The position numbers were made by a program, and so were the translations under genes. From the NCBI RefSeq assembly GCF_001540865.1, contig NW_017893348.1:42200-106199 (forward strand): a stretch of DNA of 64,000 nt, given 5' to 3'. The notes under the pieces were generated by a model. That model saw only the letters and a list, made by a program, of their open reading frames with translations, ran no database searches and was not told where the DNA came from. This document shows positions 33,622 to 44,460 of the stretch, one piece after another (position 1 is the first letter of the stretch; each line of letters opens with the position of its first letter). Origin of the DNA: Ananas comosus (lineage: Eukaryota; Streptophyta; Magnoliopsida; Poales; Bromeliaceae).

Positions 33622-34255
33622 TCACTCCGTGTCCTCATTATCATCATCATCATCTCCAGCTCCAGCTCCAGAACCTCCCGCATCTGAAGCTCCAGTAGAT
33701 GGAGGAATAAGAGGATGTTGCGAAGTAGACCTCGTATAGGCAGGCTGAGTAGGAAAAATATCATCATGTCTACATCCCAATTTGTCTATCATCCTCTTCA
33801 TACCCACTTCCACTTTTCTAGCAAGATCAGCCACTTTCTTCTTCAAAAGACCACACTTCATGGCGAAGGGATTCTCCCCCTGAACTAGAAAATCCCTCAC
33901 GTGCTGCTCGAGGTGGAGGTGCCGGGCTAGAAGCTGCTCGCGATAGTCCTTTTGTCTGTTGAAAAGTTTTTAGCGTGCTAACCGACTTGGCCTAAGTAAC
34001 AGCATCGATAGGACCAAGACCGAAATCATACTTTTCACAAGAAACATCTACTCTATTCTCCTGCAGAATCCTCGTGATCAATATAGGAAATAGAAGTAGA
34101 TCCCGTCGGGCAGAAGCCTGAATGACATGGACCATCCGCTGCCACATCAGAAAAGGAATGTTGACGTTCAAACCAAATGCTTGCTCCGGACGACCAAGTA
34201 GAAACAGTAGAAGCAAACGATCCCAACGAATCCTTTTTGTTCCAATCGTTGATTG
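33622..34255 (-). pseudogene. Ty1 D1: extra 3' ORF, plant transposon-protein-like
   Basis: Minus-strand coding-like sequence in two frames, with the break near 33930-34000. The upstream part reads RWDRLLLLFLLGRPEQ... then LFPILITRILQENRVDVS. This resembles the conserved core of the putative plant transposon protein domain (Transposase_32 type) that often rides in plant LTR elements. The downstream part has a short helical stretch (KVADLARKVEVGMKRM) and an acidic tail ending DDDDDNEDTE. SIRE/Maximus elements often carry a third ORF here, sometimes called envelope-like. The family match is from memory of its motif and needs a profile search. Confidence 0.42.
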
Positions 34256-34867
34256 TGTTAAGGATTTTGTATTGGCAAGTTTCGTGAAGTGAGTCGGAGT
34301 CTTGAAGGATCGAAGCGAATTGACAAAGATCGAAGAATTCAAGATTACGGAAAAATCAGAAAATACCTCACGACGTGAATCACGATGGTCAGGTAAAGTT
34401 TTAATTCATGTTATGGTGATTCATACTTAGTTATAGGCATTAGAATCATTTAATCAAAATTTTAGTTGATTAGAAAGTGCTTCGGAAGTGTACGGAACTC
34501 GAAACAATGCAAAATTCCAAAAATTGCATTGTGTACCGGTACAGCAATTAAGCCCGTACCGGTACAGCCACTGACTTGGCTTCGTATTTCTGTTCCGTTC
34601 TTGTGTAACCGGTGACAGCCTTTCGTGTACCGGTACACAGTGTAAAACCGTGAAAACTTTCTAATTCGACTCCGATTGATTCTAAAGTCTATAAATAAGC
34701 TATTGGGGTTCTCTAACAAAAGAAGCATCATAAGGATACATATTTGAGAAACCCTAGAGGCTCGGATTTCATCTAAAACCTATTTTCTACAAAAAGCCTC
34801 TTTTAGATCAAATCGAGATATTGAAATTTGATATTAATATGTCGATTTGATCTCCGCTTCGCTTGGA
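34256..34867 (+). mobile_element. Ty1 LTR, family D (D2), 5' fragment
   Basis: It starts TGTTAAGGATTTTG and carries three GTACCGGTAC palindromes (34533, 34556, 34627) and TATAAATA (34689-34696). It stops after GCTTCGCTTGGA, in mid-LTR, where D3 begins. Confidence 0.82.
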
Positions 34868-35151
34868 TTAGGTCCTATGTGTTGGCAAGTTTCGTGGGTC
34901 GAGTCGGAGTCTTGAAGAAGTTCGGAGTGGAGAATTGAAGATCGAAGAATCCAAGACTTCGAAGAATCGGAAAGGACGCAAAATACGCAAAACTTGAATC
35001 ACGATGCGTAGGTAAGTTTTAAATCTTGTTTATGGTGATTCATACTTATTTATAGATCTTAGAATCATATTTTCAAGTTGTAATTGATTAGAAAGTTTCT
35101 ATGAGTTTGTAAAACCCAAAACAATGCATTTTCAGCGAAAATTGCATTGCT

Positions 35152-35283
35152 GTTCCGGTACAAGGGTTTTCTGTCCAGGGTACAGCCATCAACGTTTGCG
35201 CAGAAAGTTTGATGGTTGTTCCGGTACAAGGGTTTTCTGTCCAGGGTACAGCCATCAACGTTTGCGCAGAAAGTTTGATGGTT
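35152..35283. repeat. Two exact 66-base tandem repeats in the D3 U3
   Basis: Each unit starts GTTCCGGTACAAGG, contains GGGTACAGCCATCAACG and ends TTTGATGGTT. The two units look identical. A third unit begins at 35284 and diverges after the first few bases. Confidence 0.93.
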
Positions 35284-35474
35284 GTTCCGGTACAAGCTTC
35301 ATGCTGTACCGGTACAAGCCCTGTTCCGGAACAAGCTGAAGCTATCCAGGGTACAGGAGCTTCGCAGAAAAATCTTCCGTCATGGTGTACCCTGGACAGC
35401 TTTCCTTGTTCCGGTACAAGGTGCTGATTTTGGAAAGAAACTTTCTAATCCTACTCTGTTTTGATTCTAAAGTC

Positions 35475-35482
35475 TATAAATA
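35475..35482 (+). promoter_or_regulatory. Putative TATA box of family-D LTRs
   Basis: TATAAATA in the block AAAGTCTATAAATAAGC, present in D2 (34689-34696), D4 (38343-38350) and reversed in D1 (32653-32660). It lies a fixed short distance after the palindromes, so it is a good core-promoter candidate. Confidence 0.62.
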
Positions 35483-36157
35483 AGCTATAGGGGTTCTCTA
35501 ACTGATTAAGCATCACGAAAATACATATTTGAGAAACCCTAGAGGCTCGGATTTCATCAAAAACCTATTTTCTACAAAAAGCCTCTTTTAGATCAAATCG
35601 AGATATTGAAATTTGATATTAATATGTCGATTTGATCTCCGCTTCGCTTGGAGTTCTATTCCCTGGTTTTCTACGATACTCCAAAGCGAAGGATCACCAT
35701 ATTCATGATATTCTTCATGGTGGCGTCGTGGATTCGGCGTATTTGACGGCGGTTCGTGGATTCGGATCGTGGGCTCGTGGATTCGAGTGGCGTCGTGGAT
35801 TCGGCGTGATTGAAGCTTCGTGGATTCGAAGTGGAGGCGTTCGTGGATTCGGACGTGAGGGCGTGGACAACCCGGAGGGTAGCGCGAAGATTCATAGGAG
35901 GTTAAGAGAGGTTAAGTCCGTGGAGTCGGTAATCACCTTGTAATCTTTTCTCTTAGTGAATTGTTTTTTCGCGTGTTGGTCCCGTGGGTTTTTCTCCAAG
36001 TTGGAGTTTTCCCACGTAAATCTCGGTGTGCTTTTTATTTTCCGCATTTATTTTTATTGCATCGAGATTTGTGGTTTTTGGCCGTTACACCTATTCACCC
36101 CCCTCTAGGTGATAGATACAATCTAGATAGATCCTTGGGCTCCTCAAAACTTTCAAT

Positions 36158-36169
36158 TGGTATCAGAGC
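36158..36169 (+). other. Primer binding site of the Ty1 element
   Basis: TGGTATCAGAGC two bases after the LTR end, complementary to initiator Met tRNA. Confidence 0.9.
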
Positions 36170-36193
36170 GGGATCTAGATAAATTATTATCTA

Positions 36194-37812
36194 ATGGCCG
36201 AAGGCGGTAACGTTAATCGACCACCGCTCTTTGACGGCACGAATTATGCCTATTGGAAAGTTCGCATGAGAGCTTTTCTAATCGCAATCGATGAGCGGGT
36301 ATGGAAAGCGATTGAATTCGGATGGAAACATCCTACCGAAGTTGTCGATGGTGCTACCGTCTCTAAACCACGAAACAAGTGGACAAAAGATGAAAACGAG
36401 TCATCTTCGTTTAACGGTAAAGGAATTAATGCTTTATTCAATGCCTTATCGCAAACGGAGTTTACTCGGGTTTCGGCATGCGAAACGGCGAAAGAAATTT
36501 GGGACACTCTACAAGTTACGCATGAAGGAACGAGCTTAGTAAAGGTCCAAAAATTACAAATGCTAACTAGCAAATTTGATTCAATTTCTATGGACGAAAA
36601 TGAGACCTTTACCGAGTACTATACGCGTCTACAAGACGTTGTGAATACATGTTCTAACTTGGGAGAGAAAATTCCGGATTCAAAGGTAGTTAGAAAAATT
36701 CTTCGAACTCTTCCGGAACGTTTTCGGGCTAAAGTAGCTGCAATCGAAACGGTGAAACATCCGGACGAGATGAAAGTCGAGGAATTAGTAGGTGCTTTGC
36801 AAACGTATGAGATGACTTTTCCTACTAATCAATCTTCTTCCAAGTCTTTCTCTAAAAGTACAGGGGTTGCGTTGAAATCTACAAAGGAGAAGGACGAAGA
36901 CTCGAGTTCCGACGACGATTTATCTCTTGCCAACTTCGAACACCAATTAGCGCTCCTCATGAAGAAGTTTCGTCGAAATTTCCGGAACAAGAATCGATTG
37001 GACAAGACCTCAACGTCTAAGCGACAATCTGTGTCTAAATCATCTTCATCTTCAAAGTCGAAGGATAAACGCCGTGCAAAGTCTTCAAAGGAAAAGGATG
37101 AATTTGAAGGAGAGATCCAATGCTACAAATGTAAAGGTTTTGGCCACATTGCGACGGATTGTCCTTCGAAGAAGACGTATAGACAAAAGGCTATGCAAGC
37201 AAAGACGTGGGATGATTCAACATCAAGTGATTCATCGTCAAGTGACGAAGAGAAGAATGATCAAATTGCCTTATTTGCTAATACACCTTCGTCAAATGTT
37301 GTGTGTTTATCCTCTATCGCTACTAATTCTAATGTTTCTTTTTCCTCGCATGATTCATCGAGCGACAATGGGGAAAGCGGGGAGGATTCGAACGACGAGG
37401 ATATAGCGGAAGCTTACAACCTACTTCTTATTGAATCAAAGAAGATGGCTAAATTAAATAAGAAGTTGAGGCGTCGTATGTTGCATCTTGAAGAGGATAA
37501 CAACAACTTGAAAACCACGAACAAAGCGCTCGAGGAGGAAAGGGAATCAATTTTGAAAACGAATTCGGACCTCCTCGGGAAGCTTAATGAAGCGGAATCA
37601 ACGATCAAATCATATAAAGACAAGGTTGGATTTTTGGAGCAACAATTCGAGGAATCAAACACATCAAACGAGTCTTTGACCAATCAAGTTCATCAACTTC
37701 AATCCGACATTCAACGGTTTTCTTCCGGATCAAAGAAATTGGACCATATGCTCGGATTGGGTCAAACGAACAAGCTTGGACTCGGTTATGAACGCACATA
37801 TGTTGAGAAGGC
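36194..37812 (+). CDS. Ty1/copia Gag, SIRE type, 3' end lost in gap
   Basis: This is the only long open polyprotein frame in the window: 540 residues from ATG 36194 to the N run, without a stop. The start follows the PBS by 24 bases. It would form the capsid of the retrotransposon particle. The N-terminus has the DUF4219-like block PPLFDGTNYAYWKVRM (about residues 10-25), then the UBN2 gag domain (to about 215). A basic/serine-rich linker and a CCHC knuckle follow (CYKCKGFGHIATDC, residues 310-323). A long acidic and coiled-coil tail (about 390-520; KLNKKLRRRMLHLEEDNNNL) is typical of SIRE/Maximus Gag. The pol that should follow is absent; the gap joins directly to the 3' end of the element. 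Confidence 0.9.
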
Positions 37813-37837
37813 NNNNNNNNNNNNNNNNNNNNNNNNN
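37813..37837. other. Assembly gap (25 Ns)
   Basis: A run of 25 N. It replaces the entire protease, integrase, RT and RNase H region of the Ty1 element, which should be several kilobases, so the true gap is probably much longer than 25 bases. Confidence 0.95.
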
Positions 37838-37884
37838 TTTTGAGTTGGTGTGTGTTTTGTCACGAAATTGCCAAAGGGGGAGAT
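37838..37884 (+). mobile_element. Ty1 internal 3' end with polypurine tract
   Basis: GTCACGAAATTGCCAAAGG leads into the PPT AAAGGGGGAGA (37873-37883), one base before the 3' LTR. Confidence 0.8.
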
Positions 37885-39028
37885 TATTAAGTCTTGTGTA
37901 TTGGCAAGTTTCGTGAAATGAGTCGGAGTCTTGAAAAACCGGTGCGTATCGTCGAAGATCGAAAAATTCAAGATTTCGAAGAAGTCAGAAAACATCCCAC
38001 GACGTGAATCACAATGCTCAGGTAAAGTATAAATTCATGTTATGGTGATTCATACTTAGTTGTAGACATTAGAATCATGTTATCAATGTCTAATGGATTA
38101 AAAAGTGCATCGGAATTTTACAAAACCCGAAACGGCGGAAATTTGCAAAGTGTACCGGTACAGCATCAGAAGTGTACCGGTACAAAATGTGTACCGGTAC
38201 GACCATCAAGGGTGTAACCGGTTTCACTGTTTCGTCTGGTTTTTCGTTCCGTCATCGTGTAACCGGTGACAGCCTAAAGTGTACCGGTACACAGTGTAAA
38301 ATCGTGAAAACTTTCTAATCCGACTCCAATTGATTCTAAAGTCTATAAATAAGCTATTGGGCTTCTCTAACAGAGCAAGCATCATAAGAATACATGTTTG
38401 AGAAACCCTAGAGGCTCGGATTTTATTCTAAACCTATTTTCTACAAATTAGTCTCTTTAGATCAAATCGAGATATCGTTTCGCATTCTCTATATGTCGAT
38501 TTGATCTCCGCTTCGCTTGGAGTTTTCTTCCTTGGTTTTCTACGATACTCCTAAGCGAAGGATCACCATAATCATGATGCTCTTCATGAACGGCGTCGTG
38601 GATTCGGCGTGAACAAAGGCGGTTCGTGGATTCGGATCGTTGGCTCGTGGATTCGAGTGGCGTCGTGGATTCGGCGTGATTGAAGCTTCGTGGATTCGAA
38701 GTGGAGGCGTTCGTGGATTCGGACGTGAGGGCGTGGACAACCCGGAGGGTAGCGCGAAGATTCATAGGAGGTTAAGAGAGGTTAAGTCCGTGGAGTCGGT
38801 AATCACCTTGTAATCTTTTCTCTTAGTGAATTGTTTTTTCGCATGTTGGTCCCGTGGGTTTTTCTCCAAGTTGGAGTTTTCCCACGTAAATCTCGGTGTG
38901 CTTTCTATTTTCCGCATTTATTTTTATTGCATCGAGATTTGTGGTTTTTGGCCATTACACCTATTCACCCCCCCCCCTCTAGGTGATAGATACAATATAG
39001 ATAGATCCTTGGGCTCCTCAAAACTTCT
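37885..39028 (+). mobile_element. Ty1 3' LTR, family D (D4), 3' end lost
   Basis: It starts TATTAAGTCTTGTG (a mutated TGTTAAG). GTACCGGTAC occurs at 38152, 38174, 38191 and 38281, TATAAATA at 38343-38350, and the CGTGGATTCG repeats at about 38597-38730. It ends CTCAAAACTTCT and passes into a reversed Ty3 LTR at 39029 instead of ending ACTTTCA, so the last few bases are lost at the junction. It differs from D3 over most of the U3, so the two LTRs are not a young identical pair. Confidence 0.85.
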
Positions 39029-40783
39029 AGATAGATAACTGGAAAGCGATAACAACAAGTAGGTATGAAAGTAATCTACCATGCCTTAAATCTAATATAA
39101 TGAATGCATGCAACATAAGTAAAGGCTAACTACAAGCAATCATACTCAATAATGATGTAATTCAATAGATTACCCAATCACTCGGCTAACCCGAAGGTTC
39201 GCCGCCATCTCACGTCTCGAAGTCTCATAGGGGAGGAGATTTTAATCACTCATTACCCCCGAGACCGCCTGCGGACGGCTAGCTACTGCCCGGGCAACAC
39301 ACGTCAACTACCCCTCAAGTGTTTCAACTTCCGAGTGCACAGCCTGTGTGGAGCGACCACAACAAGCGCAGACAGGCTATGTGAGCACGATCCAATCCTT
39401 ATGAACCGGAAATACCCTACAGTTAGGGTTAACATCATCATGGAATCAATGTGTTCCTGTACTCAATCTCATAGTGTTTCAACTACACTAAGGTTTTCAT
39501 ATGCCACTCATTCATGTGTTCAACATTAACTAGATGCCACTCGTTCATGTTATGTATTACCAAGACACTAGGTTACATTTTACTAGTTTTCATCCACATA
39601 AGCACATTCATCACTTATCATCTCATTATAGGGTTTCGCATCATCGTGTCCTGATCTCATGCATACTAGGTTCAAGTGTCCAGCCAATAGCACTATACTA
39701 CACTAGCATGCAAGAATATGTAATAACACTAAATACCCTATAATGCGTTATGCTCAATATGCAAGTAATATCGACAACATTGAACTTAGACATAGGGAGC
39801 AGTTCAACTGCTTCGGGATGGTCACCACACATCTGTAGGCGATGCTACAACTCTAGGAATGGAACTCGTCACGCCGCTTCGGCTCCTCGAGTAGAAACGA
39901 AGCCGATACGTCCTTCGCTTGGCAATATCTCTGCACCAACTCGACGAACAGTCGAACCGTCTTCGCCAACGCGTTTAGATACCTAAAAATTAGGTTTACG
40001 ACCAACTAAACAAGATCAAAACACTTGATTTCCCAAAACCCCAAATTGGAGCCCTGGGGTTGCAACAATGAAGAAATCCATGGTTTTAGCCCTAGATTCA
40101 AGCTAGAACCATCTACTTAGCTCTACTAGGTTCCAACAAAACCATCTCCAAGCTAAAAAAACCCAACCCTAGGAATCCACCATTGTAGGGTTAGAAGCTT
40201 ACCTCCCAAGCTTGCTCCAAACAAGAAGAAGAAGATGGAGATGGTGATCTTCCTCTTCCTTGCCTTCTTCTCCTTCATCTTCCCCTTCTTTTCTTCTAGA
40301 GAAAGAGAGGAAGAGAAAATATGAGTGTGGGAGAGGGGAAATGAGAAAAGAGAAAGAGAAAATACCATATAACCCTTCATCTCATGCTACAATTACTGAA
40401 AGACCCCTCAACTTTGCAACCATGAAGCAGCCATCCTTGGGCATTTCGGGCTACGGGGACCGGTCCCTTAAAGGGAGAATCGGTCCCCGAGAGCAATCCT
40501 CGCGCACAAGCTCACGGGAACCGGTCCCCTCCCAGAGAGACCGGTCCCCGAGAGCAACTTCCCGAAAACATGCTTACGGGGACCGGTCCCCTCCCAGAGG
40601 GATCGGTCCCCGAGAGCACAAAAATCTGCACTTGAGCATATTCACTTCATTGCTCTTGCGAGTCCGTCCCAATGTACTTTTTGCATTTCCTCAGCATCCG
40701 GACTTTCCAAACCTTACCAACTCGACAACAAGTCGAATCTAAACGAAGTCTAACTCTCGGATTTCGAAAATTCACTTCCTTAC
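39029..40783 (-). mobile_element. 3' LTR of E3, family A, reversed and truncated
   Basis: It aligns with 46461-48231, the 5' LTR of E3, with only scattered differences. About 570 bases of its sense 3' end are missing at the junction with Ty1 D4. It holds a stem-loop (39184-39203), a reversed donor (complement of GT at 40202), an ACCGGT palindrome array (40457-40610) and the reversed start CACTTCCTTACA. Its near-identity to the other LTR supports a fairly recent insertion. Confidence 0.88.
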
Positions 40784-40797
40784 ATCCTCCCCACCTT
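40784..40797 (-). other. Polypurine tract of E3
   Basis: TCCTCCCCACCTTA is the reversed TAAGGTGGGGAGGA, directly against the LTR edge. Confidence 0.8.
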
Positions 40798-40871
40798 AAA
40801 AGAGTTTCGTCCTTGAAACAAACTCAACTTAATTAAACTTAATTCAACTTAACCTTAAATCATACCTCAAC

Positions 40872-41437
40872 TCATTTCTCAAATAGATGAGGGTGATTCG
40901 CCTTCATTTCATCCTCGAGCTCCCAGGTGGCTTCGCGATCATCGTGATTGCTCCACCGGACCTTGACGTAGGGAATTTCTCGATTCCTTAACTTACGCAC
41001 CTCTCGAGCGATAATCGCCACCGGAAACTCCTCGTAGCTTAAGTCTTCTTGAAGTTCCGGCGGATCATACAACATCGCGTGCTCAGGGTCATGTACGTAT
41101 TTGCGAAGATTGGAGACGTGGAATACATTATGCACATCGGCAAGCTTCGGCGGCAATGCGAGCCGATAAGCTACCGTCCCGATCCGCTCCGAAACCTCAT
41201 AGGGGCCAATGTATCGGGGACTTAGCTTTCTCCGAACTCCAAATCGCTTAACGCCTCTCATGGGCGAAACCTTCAAGAAAACGCGGTCGCCCACGGCGAA
41301 CTCCAAGTCTCTATGGCGTTTATCCGAATAGCTCTTCTGTCGAGACTGCGCCGTAAGTATTCTCTTACGAGCAAGGCGGACTTTCTCCTTCGCCTCCCAC
41401 AACACCTCAGGGCCAAATTCTGCACGCTCGCCCACGT
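40872..41437 (-). pseudogene. E3 integrase C-terminus and chromodomain
   Basis: Minus-strand frame of about 187 residues. First comes the integrase C-terminal GPY/F region (KLSPRYIGPYEV, then VFHVSNLRKYVHDPEH). Then a chromodomain of the chromovirus type: SYEEFPVAIIAREVRKLRN, IPYVKVRWSNHDDREATWE, ending HPHLFEK before the stop at 40872. Chromodomains of this group steer integration to heterochromatin. This domain assigns the element to the chromoviruses, and the LTR length suggests the Tekay/Del clade. A TAG stop at about 41438 cuts it from the integrase core. Confidence 0.9.
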
Positions 41438-42167
41438 CACTCTAATAAATGGGAGATCGGCACTTCCGCCCATAAAGAGCTTCGAATGGTGCCATCTCCA
41501 CACTAACATGATAAGTGTTGTTGTAGGCGAACTCGGCCATCGGCAGATACTTGCACCAACCTCCTTTATAATCAATGACACACGCTCGCAACATATCCTC
41601 TAGAGTCTGAATGGTCCTCTCGGTCTACCCATCGGTCTGCGGATGAAATGCAGTACTGAACTCGAGCCGTGTGCCAAGGGCTTCTTGCAGGCTCTTCCAA
41701 AAGTGTGAAGTGAACTTAGGGTCTCGATCCGACACAATCGACTTCGGTACCCCATGCAACCTCACTATCTCATCGAGGTAAACCTGCGCTAGCTTATCAC
41801 CTGCCCAAGTGGTGTGGACTAGCAAAAAGTGTGTCGACTTCGTCAAACGATCCACAATTACCCAAATCGCGTTGTGGCCCCCCGTCGAGCGAGGCAAGTC
41901 GACCACGAAATCCATCGATACATCCTCACATTTTCAAACGGGGATAGGTAAACTCTGAAGCTTTCCCGCCGAAAATCGACGTTCCGCTTTCACCTGCTGA
42001 CATGTCAAACACTTCGCCACGAAGAGCCCAATATCAGCTTTCATTCCCGACCACCAATAGAGTGCTCTCAACTCATGATACATTTTGGTGCCGCCCGGGT
42101 GCTCGCTATACAGAGACTGATGTGCTTCTTCCAGAATCAACTCGCGAAGCTCTTCATTCTCGGGCAC
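41438..42167 (-). pseudogene. E3 integrase: zinc-binding and catalytic core
   Basis: Reading leftward from 42167, the HHCC zinc domain comes first (EEAHQSLYSEHPGG ... CLTCQQVK), then the DDE core: MDFVVDLPRS with the first Asp, SIVSDRDPKFTSHFW with the second, and the Glu region after TDG. Stops interrupt it at about 41624 (TAG after HPQTDG) and between the zinc domain and the core (TGA near 41933). The catalytic residues are still readable, but no intact enzyme can be made. Confidence 0.87.
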
Positions 42168-42424
42168 ACACCACCGATTTCGAAACCGTGGTGCGCCACT
42201 GGCGTCTATACTGAAATCGTCATCCCGACCTTCCTCGATGTTGCACCGCTCGGAATCTCGGGAGCAACCACTTCAAGGTCCATTCACTCCATGTCCAGCC
42301 ATAAGGGCGTTTGATTTGTAACCCACGAAGCAAGGTTTTCCGCCGACTTTCTACTAAGCGCATCCGCGACTACATTTGCCTTGCCCGGGTGGTAAAGGAT
42401 GTCAACATCGTAGTCCTTTAACAG
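42168..42424 (-). pseudogene. E3 linker between RNase H and integrase
   Basis: Poorly conserved, frame-broken pol linker. A readable trace is HPGKANVVADALSRKSAENL, the usual end of RNase H before integrase. Confidence 0.65.
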
Positions 42425-42880
42425 CTATAACCACCGCCGCTGCCGCATATTAAGCTTCTTCTGGGTAAACAAATATTTCAAACTTTTATGGTCGGTGTAG
42501 ATCTCGCAGTGTGCACCGTACAGATAGTGCCTGCATAGCATTAGAGTAAAGATCACCGCCGCCAACTCCAAGTCATGAATGGGGTAATTCTTCTCGTAAC
42601 CCGTTAACTGACGGGACGCATAAGCGATCACTCTCTCGCCTTGCATCAAAACACACCCCAAACCCAAATAGGATGCATCACTGTAAACCACATAATCCTC
42701 GCCCTGCACCGGTAAGGCGAGCACCGGAGCTGAAGTTAACCTTTCCTTCAACTCGTTGAAACTCCGGTCACATTCGTCACTCCAAATAAACTTCACGCCC
42801 TTCTGCGTCAGACGGGTAAGTGGGGTCACGATCTTCGAGAAACCCTCCACGAACCGTCGATAGTAGCCCGCTAAGCTCAC
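42425..42880 (-). pseudogene. E3 RNase H
   Basis: Minus-strand frame with the RT connection ([15 protein letters not shown]), then RNase [45 protein letters not shown]. The acidic positions are kept. It ends at a TAG after RQRRWL. Confidence 0.88.
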
Positions 42881-43700
42881 AAAGCTTCGGACCTCGGTAA
42901 CATTCGTTGGGCGCGGCCAATCCTTGACTGCCTCAACTTTCCTCGGGTCAACTGAAACACGCCCTCGGAAATCACGTGCCCTAGGAAAGCAACTTCTCGG
43001 AGCCAGAAGTCACACTTCTTCAATTTTGCGTATAGCTTCTCCTCCCGAAGGATTTGAAGCACAATGCGCAAATGCTCCGCATGCTCCTCATCGCTCCGCG
43101 AATAGACCAAGATGTCGTCAATGAAGACCACGACAAATCGGTCTAAACACGCCCTGAACACCCGGTTCATCAGATCCATGAACGCAGCCGGAGCATTTGT
43201 AAGCCCGAATGGCATCACTGTGAACTCGTAGTGCCCATACCGCATGCGTAACGCGGTCTTTTGCACATCCTCCGGCTTAATCTTCAACTCGTGGTAGCCG
43301 GATTGGAGATCTATCTTTGAGTACACGCGCGACCCCTGTAACTGATCAAATAAGTCGTCGATTCGGGGCAACAGGTACTTGTTCTTTATAGTGACCTTGT
43401 TCAACTCGTGGTAGTCCACGCAGAGTCGAAACGAGTCGTCCTTCTTACGCACAAACAACACCGGGGCCCCCCACGGCAATACGCTCGGCCTTATGAACTC
43501 CTTGTCGAGAAGATCCTGCAACTGATCCCTCAACTCCCTTAACTCGGCCAGCGCCATCCGGTACGGAGCCTTCGAGATCGGCGCAGTCCCGGAAACCAAG
43601 TCTATCACGAACTCGATCTCCCGGTCCGGCGGCATCCCTGGTAACTCCGCGGAACATACATCTAGGAATTCCTGCACCACTGACAACTCCTCCAAAGTCG
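42877..43700 (-). pseudogene. E3 reverse transcriptase
   Basis: Minus-strand frame of about 270 residues. It holds the pre-[19 protein letters not shown] block (here [15 protein letters not shown]), [39 protein letters not shown] and catalytic [10 protein letters not shown] frameshift follows GHVISEG near 42955-42970, after which the true continuation is in another frame. The upstream edge is bounded by a stop near 43708. Confidence 0.9.
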
Positions 43701-43806
43701 AGGCTGTTCAGTCCACTTCTACAACAGTCGCCAAAAATGCTGCGCAACCGCTGTTGACCAACTTCCTAGCCCTCGTCGCCGATACCGTCGCGGTGAAACA
43801 CGAGCT

Positions 43807-44460
43807 TCAACAGGCCTGATAAACAAATTCCTTCTGTCCTAGCTCTCGAAATGTAATCACTCTACTCTTACAATCAATCATTGCATAATACTTCGAGAGC
43901 CAGTCCAAGCCCAAAATGATGTTGAACTCCTCCAATTTCTTGAGTTCCAGCATCCGAATAGGCATTATCCAATCGCCTATTTGTACTGGGCACGATGAAC
44001 ACTCTGTATAGGTATTAAATGCCGGCCCAGGGCCCTCTACTCGCCACTTTCCGTCACTCGCCTCTATGAGTATGTCATGCATGCGTGCGAATGATTTACT
44101 AATGAATGAGTGCGTGGCACCCGTATCAAACATTGCCCTGGAGCGAACTCTCTTAATTAAAACCATACCTGCCACAAGGCGATGCTCCTCCACCTCAGCA
44201 GGCTCCTCAGCTTGGACCTGAGCGGCAAACATTCGTCCGCTCGGAGCCGATCGCGCCGGTTCAGGTTGGCAAGGCGCCATCGCGCGCTCTACGGCAGTCG
44301 CAGCAGGCGGAACTCTATAACAGGCCGGAATCACCGGAGCCGATGCGACAGACGGGGCAGGGGAAGCTCCTCCGGCGGGACAGTCGCGTGTGAGGTGCCC
44401 CGCTTGCCCACACTTGAAGCACCTCCCACGTCGCTGCTCGCACACTCCAGCTCGATGATC
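43807..44460 (-). pseudogene. E3 zinc knuckle and aspartic protease
   Basis: An open minus-strand stretch of about 212 residues. It begins in the nucleocapsid with an intact CCHC box (CFKCGQAGHLTRDC). An Ala/Pro-rich linker and APSGRMFAAQ follow, then the protease active site AMFDTGATHSFI, IGDWIMPIRML and IILGLDWLSKYYA. It stops at 43807. Gag and protease are in one frame here, as is usual for this clade. Confidence 0.88.

Larger units (their letters stand above)
34868..36155 (+). mobile_element. Ty1 5' LTR, family D (D3)
   Basis: The 5' LTR of the gag-bearing SIRE-like element. It lacks its first few bases (starts TTAGGTCCTATGTG where others read TGTTAAGTCTTGTG) and ends CAAAACTTTCA before the PBS. 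The U3 contains two exact 66-base tandem copies (35152-35217, 35218-35283), an intact GTACCGGTAC (35306-35315), and a TATAAATA box (35475-35482). The downstream part is full of the motif CGTGGATTCG (about 35726-35850). Confidence 0.85.

Noticed and set aside
35152..35283. CRISPR-like or microsatellite array
   Set aside because: Two adjacent identical 66-base units without spacers, in the U3 of a plant Ty1 LTR.
36158..36169. tRNA gene remnants suggested by TGGTATCAGAGC
   Set aside because: The motif is the primer binding site directly after each 5' LTR, and no cloverleaf surrounds it.
31999..39028. A single intact Ty1 element spanning 31999-39028
   Set aside because: D1 and its internal part are on the minus strand, while D2 to D4 are on the plus strand, and D2 is cut in mid-LTR. 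At least two elements are joined here.
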